Positions 60,972-64,000 of a DNA stretch of 64,000 nt are shown here, one piece after another. How positions within the stretch are numbered: the stretch's first letter is position 1; the number at the start of each line of letters is the position of its first letter. The stretch comes from an uncultured bacterium (GTDB lineage: Bacteria > Bacteroidota > Bacteroidia > Bacteroidales > Rikenellaceae): NCBI GenBank assembly GCA_905214725.1, contig CAJMNH010000004.1, positions 124,001-188,000 of the forward strand. Reading direction: 5' to 3'. Made by a program: the position numbers and the translations under genes. The notes below the pieces were generated by a model. It made no database searches. It was given only the letters and a program-made list of their open reading frames with translations, and was not told where the DNA came from.

Positions 60972-61514
60972 ATGACATCCCTATTCACCCTTTTCCGGTC
61001 GTTCTTCAAGATCGGGCTCTTCACCTTCGGCGGCGGCTACGCCATGATTCCGCTTATCGAAGCGGAGATCATCAACCGCCGGGGCTGGCTCGCCCGCGAT
61101 GAATTTCTGGAGTTGCTGACGCTCGCGCAATCGGCTCCCGGCCCTATCGCCATCAATACGTCGGTTTTTATCGGCTACAAAGTGCGCGGCATCCCGGGAG
61201 CGGCGGCGGCCGTCTGCGGCGCCGTACTTCCGTCGTTCGCGATTATTCTGGTCATCGCGATCTTCTTCGCCGAAGTTCGCAACAACGTGGTCGTGGACGC
61301 CGCATTCAAGGGGATGCGGCCGGCCGTCGTGGCATTGATCGTCGTCCCGACGATCTCGCTGGCGCGCGGCATGCATCCGGCGCTGATCGTCGTAGCCGTC
61401 GCCACGGCGTTGGCCGTCTGGTGGTTCGGATTCTCTCCGATCTGGCTGATCGTCGCCGGCGCGGCGGCCGGTATTCTGTGGTCTGTGAAACTCGGAAAGG
61501 AGGTGCGGCGATGA
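60972..61514 (+). CDS. chrA: Chromate transporter half, N-terminal-type subunit (ChrA)
   Basis: A 180-residue membrane protein of the CHR family. Long family members have two homologous halves in one chain; this is a short-form member. The CHR motifs are visible: KIGLFTFGGGYAMIPLIEAE (about 13-32) and the following AQSAPGPIAINTSVFIGYKV (about 52-72). Five or six helices are expected. The next gene encodes the matching partner half and starts inside this gene's stop codon (ATGA), so they form one coupled two-subunit transporter. Substrate chromate is by family only. Confidence 0.92.
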   Translation: MTSLFTLFRSFFKIGLFTFGGGYAMIPLIEAEIINRRGWLARDEFLELLTLAQSAPGPIAINTSVFIGYKVRGIPGAAAAVCGAVLPSFAIILVIAIFFAEVRNNVVVDAAFKGMRPAVVALIVVPTISLARGMHPALIVVAVATALAVWWFGFSPIWLIVAGAAAGILWSVKLGKEVRR

Positions 61515-62089
61515 TCTACCTGCAACTCTTCATCAGCTACCTGAAAATCGGATTCTTCGGATTCGGAGGCGGCTATGCGATGTTGTCGCTTATCCAGAAC
61601 GAAGTCGTCGTACAGCACGCGTGGATGACCAACACCACCTTTACGGACATCGTGGCCATCTCACAGATGACGCCCGGGCCGATCGCCATCAATTCGGCAA
61701 CTTACGTCGGTTATACCGTCGGCTGTCAGGTGGGAGCGGGTTGCTGGTGCGGCATTCTGGGTTCGGTCATCGCCACGTTCGCCGTCTGCCTGCCGTCGCT
61801 GACGGTGATGCTGCTGCTGACACGTTTTTACCTGAAACTCAAAGGGAATAAATACATCGAAGGCGCGATGGCCGGCATGAAACCCGTCGTCATCGGCATG
61901 ATCGCAGCAGCGGCCCTGCTGCTGATCTTCCCCAAGACGGACGAAGGCGCGAGCTTCATCGACGGGTGGAGCTGGCTGTTGTTCGCCCTCTGTTTCGTGG
62001 GAGCGGCACGCAAGCTGAACCCCATTCTTCTGATCGTTCTTTCGGCCGTAGCGGGCATCGCCATCTACTACGTCCCGACGGTCATCTGA
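61511..62089 (+). CDS. chrA: Chromate transporter half, second subunit (ChrA)
   Basis: A 192-residue partner of the preceding protein with the same plan: KIGFFGFGGGYAMLSLIQNE (about 12-31) and ISQMTPGPIAINSATYVGYTVG (about 51-72), then several helices. In short-form CHR systems two such proteins work together, usually with opposite membrane topology. The ATG at 61511 overlaps the preceding stop codon. The open frame reaches further upstream only as a shadow of the first subunit. It ends 3 bases before the converging gene at 62092, without a hairpin between them. Confidence 0.92.
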   Translation: MIYLQLFISYLKIGFFGFGGGYAMLSLIQNEVVVQHAWMTNTTFTDIVAISQMTPGPIAINSATYVGYTVGCQVGAGCWCGILGSVIATFAVCLPSLTVMLLLTRFYLKLKGNKYIEGAMAGMKPVVIGMIAAAALLLIFPKTDEGASFIDGWSWLLFALCFVGAARKLNPILLIVLSAVAGIAIYYVPTVI

Positions 62090-62091
62090 CC

Positions 62092-62379
62092 TTACATGGC
62101 CACCATCATCCCGCCGGCAAGCAGCAGGAAGAAGAAAATCACGAGAAACAGCAATCCGAGGATGCCGAACAGCGTCCCGATGCAGCCCAACCCGCGATCC
62201 GTTCCGGCGGGCAGCGGATCCGATATCAGTGTGATAAGCAGTCCGATAAGCGGCGTAAGGATCAGGCTGACCAGAAAAGCCCAGCCGAAACCGATACGGC
62301 GTTTGCTGCCGACGATGCCGACCAGCACCGAAAGGAAACAGCCCGACATCAGGCCGAAAAAGAGCGCGAACAGTGACAT
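62092..62379 (-). CDS. Small membrane protein, probably three TM helices
   Basis: A 95-residue hydrophobic protein that I cannot assign. Its helices are at about residues 3-22, 31-52 and 63-92. A basic turn lies after the first (GSKRRIGFGW) and a polar loop after the second (DPLPAGTDRGLG). The basic turn suggests that this side is cytoplasmic. It starts 15 bases after the methyltransferase gene ends on the same strand and so may share its transcript. The 3' end converges with the chromate transporter. Confidence 0.7.
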   Translation of the reverse strand: MSLFALFFGLMSGCFLSVLVGIVGSKRRIGFGWAFLVSLILTPLIGLLITLISDPLPAGTDRGLGCIGTLFGILGLLFLVIFFFLLLAGGMMVAM

Positions 62380-62394
62380 AAGCTATCTGTTAAG

Positions 62395-63300
62395 TTATCT
62401 GACAAACCGGTAATAGACTCCCAGCGGCAGTTGTTTGGCGAAAGCATCCTCGAAATAGAGTTCGCCGTATTGTTCCTCCGACGGCGCGCCGAACGCCTGC
62501 CGCACGGCCGTACGGGCCAGCATCGCCGAGAGCCCCATCGAATAGAGATTGAGCACCAGAAAAGCCCCCTCGTCGGACGAAAACAGCTGCGCGCAGCAGG
62601 CCAGCATTTCGCCGATATGCTCCTCCAAGATCCATTTTTCGCCGTCGGCGCCGCGCCCGTAAGCGGGCGGATCGAGCACGATGGCGTCGTAACGACTCCC
62701 GCGCCGCACCTCGCGCCGCACGAATTTCAGCGCGTCCTCCACGATCCAGCGCACGCCGTCCAGCCCGCTCAGTTCCATATTCTCGCGGGCCCACGTCACC
62801 ACTTGTTTCACCGAATCGACGTGCGTAGCTTCGGCTCCGGCGGCGCGCGCCGCCAGCGTCGCCCCGCCCGTATAGGCAAAGAGATTCAGCAGACGCGGTT
62901 TCCGTCCCGCAGCCGCCAACGCACGGCAACGGTCGTAGATAAAATTCCAGTTGGCGGCCTGTTCGGGAAAAATGCCCACGTGTTTGAACGAAGTCAGCCC
63001 CATGCGCATCCGCAGGCGCATCTCCTCATAATCATAGGCCACGACCCATCGGTCGGGCGTCTGCGGTTTGAGCCGCCACTCGCCCCGTTCGTCGCTGCGG
63101 GCGTCGCGCAAAAACGCCGCATCGGCACGCTGCCGCCACGCCTCTTCCGGCAGCGAACGATGCCAGATCGCCTGCGGCTCGGGCCGGCGGGTGACATAGC
63201 GTCCGAACCGTTCGAGTTTCTCGAAATCGCCCGAATCGAGCAGTTCGTACTCCTTCAGCACGGGGGTAAGCGAAGTATTCATCCGAATGTTATTTTTCAT
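62395..63300 (-). CDS. Class I SAM-dependent methyltransferase (RlmI/RlmK-like)
   Basis: A 301-residue methyltransferase related to the rRNA cytosine-C5/guanine-N7 group (RlmI, RlmK), which usually acts on ribosomal RNA. The SAM-binding motif is LLNLFAYTGGATLAARAAGA (about 137-156), the adenine contact is in THVDSVKQVVTWARENME, and the catalytic DAIVLDPPAYGRG follows (about 210-222). No PUA domain is present, unlike RlmI. Start codons at 63300 and 63282 are possible; the first overlaps the preceding U32 gene by 11 bases. The exact RNA target is unknown. Confidence 0.88.
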   Translation of the reverse strand: MKNNIRMNTSLTPVLKEYELLDSGDFEKLERFGRYVTRRPEPQAIWHRSLPEEAWRQRADAAFLRDARSDERGEWRLKPQTPDRWVVAYDYEEMRLRMRMGLTSFKHVGIFPEQAANWNFIYDRCRALAAAGRKPRLLNLFAYTGGATLAARAAGAEATHVDSVKQVVTWARENMELSGLDGVRWIVEDALKFVRREVRRGSRYDAIVLDPPAYGRGADGEKWILEEHIGEMLACCAQLFSSDEGAFLVLNLYSMGLSAMLARTAVRQAFGAPSEEQYGELYFEDAFAKQLPLGVYYRFVR

Positions 63301-64000
63301 CTATCAAACTCATTTCGCAATGCACGCAGTCGAACGCCAGCCGATAACGCTTCGTTCCGCGCACCAGAAAGAGATCGTCCCGCAGGCGCGAACCTTCACG
63401 CAGGCACTCGCCGATTTCACGGCGAATGCAGTACGCCGACCGCATCACCCGCCGCCCGACCGTCGCGGCGGACAAGTCGAGTCCCGACTCTATTCGCGCC
63501 ACGCCGTGATCGCGGTAAAATTGCTCCGCCAGTCGGTTGGTGACGTTCCCTTCGGCCGAAAGCTCCGTCGCAGGATAAGGCGCATGCTGATCTTCGGGGA
63601 GAATACGGCGCTCGGGAACCCGCGCAATGCGCAACCGGCGTAACTCTTCCAGCGCTTCACGCCGCAACGCTCCGGCCAACGACACGGGAACGAACCGGTC
63701 GGCGCCCGCCACCTCGACCCGCCGCACCTCGAAAGGCGTATCGCCGCTCTTGGCGGCCTGCATCCGCAACAGATCGGCCATTTTTACGGGATCGCCCGCC
63801 GGCTCGAACGTTCCTTCGCGCGAAACCTCGGCCGTTATCCCCTCGCAATCGGCATACCGAAACGTCACCCTGTCGGACGCAACCGTCACGCAGGCCGTCG
63901 CAGGGATGACGCGCCGCATCCGGCTGCGTTCGAGCTGCAAGCGGAACCGGTTGTCCAGATTGCGGCAGACCGCCGCGCCGGAACGAACCGACTCCGGCAT
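63290..64000 (-). CDS. U32 family peptidase / tRNA- or rRNA-modifying enzyme, C-terminal part (5' end outside window)
   Basis: The last 236 residues of a U32-family protein. The frame is open through the right edge. The Met codon at 64000 is probably internal. The region AGADRFVPVSLAGALRREALEELRRLR matches the DUF3656/collagenase-type middle, and the end has MRSAYCIRREIGECL and FDCVHCEMSL, the cysteine-bearing tail typical of long U32 proteins. The N-terminal catalytic half is beyond the edge. U32 members modify RNA (for example RlhA) or degrade collagen; I cannot choose. Confidence 0.85.
   Translation of the reverse strand: MPESVRSGAAVCRNLDNRFRLQLERSRMRRVIPATACVTVASDRVTFRYADCEGITAEVSREGTFEPAGDPVKMADLLRMQAAKSGDTPFEVRRVEVAGADRFVPVSLAGALRREALEELRRLRIARVPERRILPEDQHAPYPATELSAEGNVTNRLAEQFYRDHGVARIESGLDLSAATVGRRVMRSAYCIRREIGECLREGSRLRDDLFLVRGTKRYRLAFDCVHCEMSLIDEK

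Overview
The window reads as chromosomal DNA of a Bacteroidales bacterium, most likely an Alistipes-like member of the Rikenellaceae. The grounds are Bacteroidota-type promoters (TTTG, about 19 bases, TAnnTTTG), A-rich leaders without strong Shine-Dalgarno sequences, a fused MurF-alanine racemase, a SecA with the long Bacteroidota insertion, a PG0541-type protein behind an RND pump, and GC-rich coding sequence. The genus is an inference from family-level features. I saw no CRISPR array, insertion sequence, integrase, rRNA operon or prophage.

Layout. 1-5.5 kb (+): end of a GSCFA protein, a PafA-like phosphatase that has lost most zinc ligands, SufE, a DUF59 Fe-S assembly factor, a short DUF2851 protein, a ferredoxin-nitroreductase and an uncharacterised helical protein. 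5.8-10.6 kb (+): secA, dCMP deaminase, a short-chain dehydrogenase. 10.7-13.0 kb (-): lpxK, purine nucleoside phosphorylase, ssb. 13.0-16.2 kb (+): a promoter-bearing tandem repeat drives an M23 peptidase lipoprotein, an FMN-barrel protein, ispD and a membrane protein. 16.2-18.5 kb: PhoA-type alkaline phosphatase (-), ung (+), a small membrane protein (+). 18.6-25.1 kb (-): one operon of TetR regulator, TolC channel, adaptor, RND pump and PG0541 protein. 25.3-29.1 kb (-): HD-domain protein, two DUF805 proteins, a POT transporter. 29.1-30.1 kb: AT-rich gap with one orphan small gene. 30.1-32.2 kb (+): glycogen branching enzyme. 32.2-47.8 kb (-): a long same-strand run of amidase, MCE protein, mutS2, murF-alr, RsmI-type methyltransferase, grpE, dnaJ, a one-TM protein, mutL, rhomboid, a membrane EEP protein, YhcH and DUF5131. 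47.9-52.5 kb: lptD (+), tRNA-Gln(CTG) (-), nucleoside permease (+). 52.5-54.5 kb: oxyR (-) divergent from peroxiredoxin and a small ferredoxin (+). 54.5-60.1 kb (-): S1/P1 nuclease and two M3 peptidase lipoproteins. 60.1-64 kb: rsmE and a split chromate transporter (+), then a small membrane protein, an rRNA-type methyltransferase and the end of a U32 peptidase (-).

Most of the window is core housekeeping: envelope building (LpxK, LptD, MCE, amidase, MurF-Alr, M23), protein export and folding (SecA, GrpE, DnaJ), DNA repair (Ung, MutL, MutS2) and peroxide defence (OxyR, Prx). I did not find a clear, previously undescribed multi-gene system. The most interesting signals are a degenerate PafA paralogue, a repeat family carrying promoter -7 boxes, a perfect palindrome serving as a two-way promoter, an OxyR-linked ferredoxin with odd cysteine spacing, a MutL with a broken endonuclease motif, and an orphan gene in an AT-rich gap.
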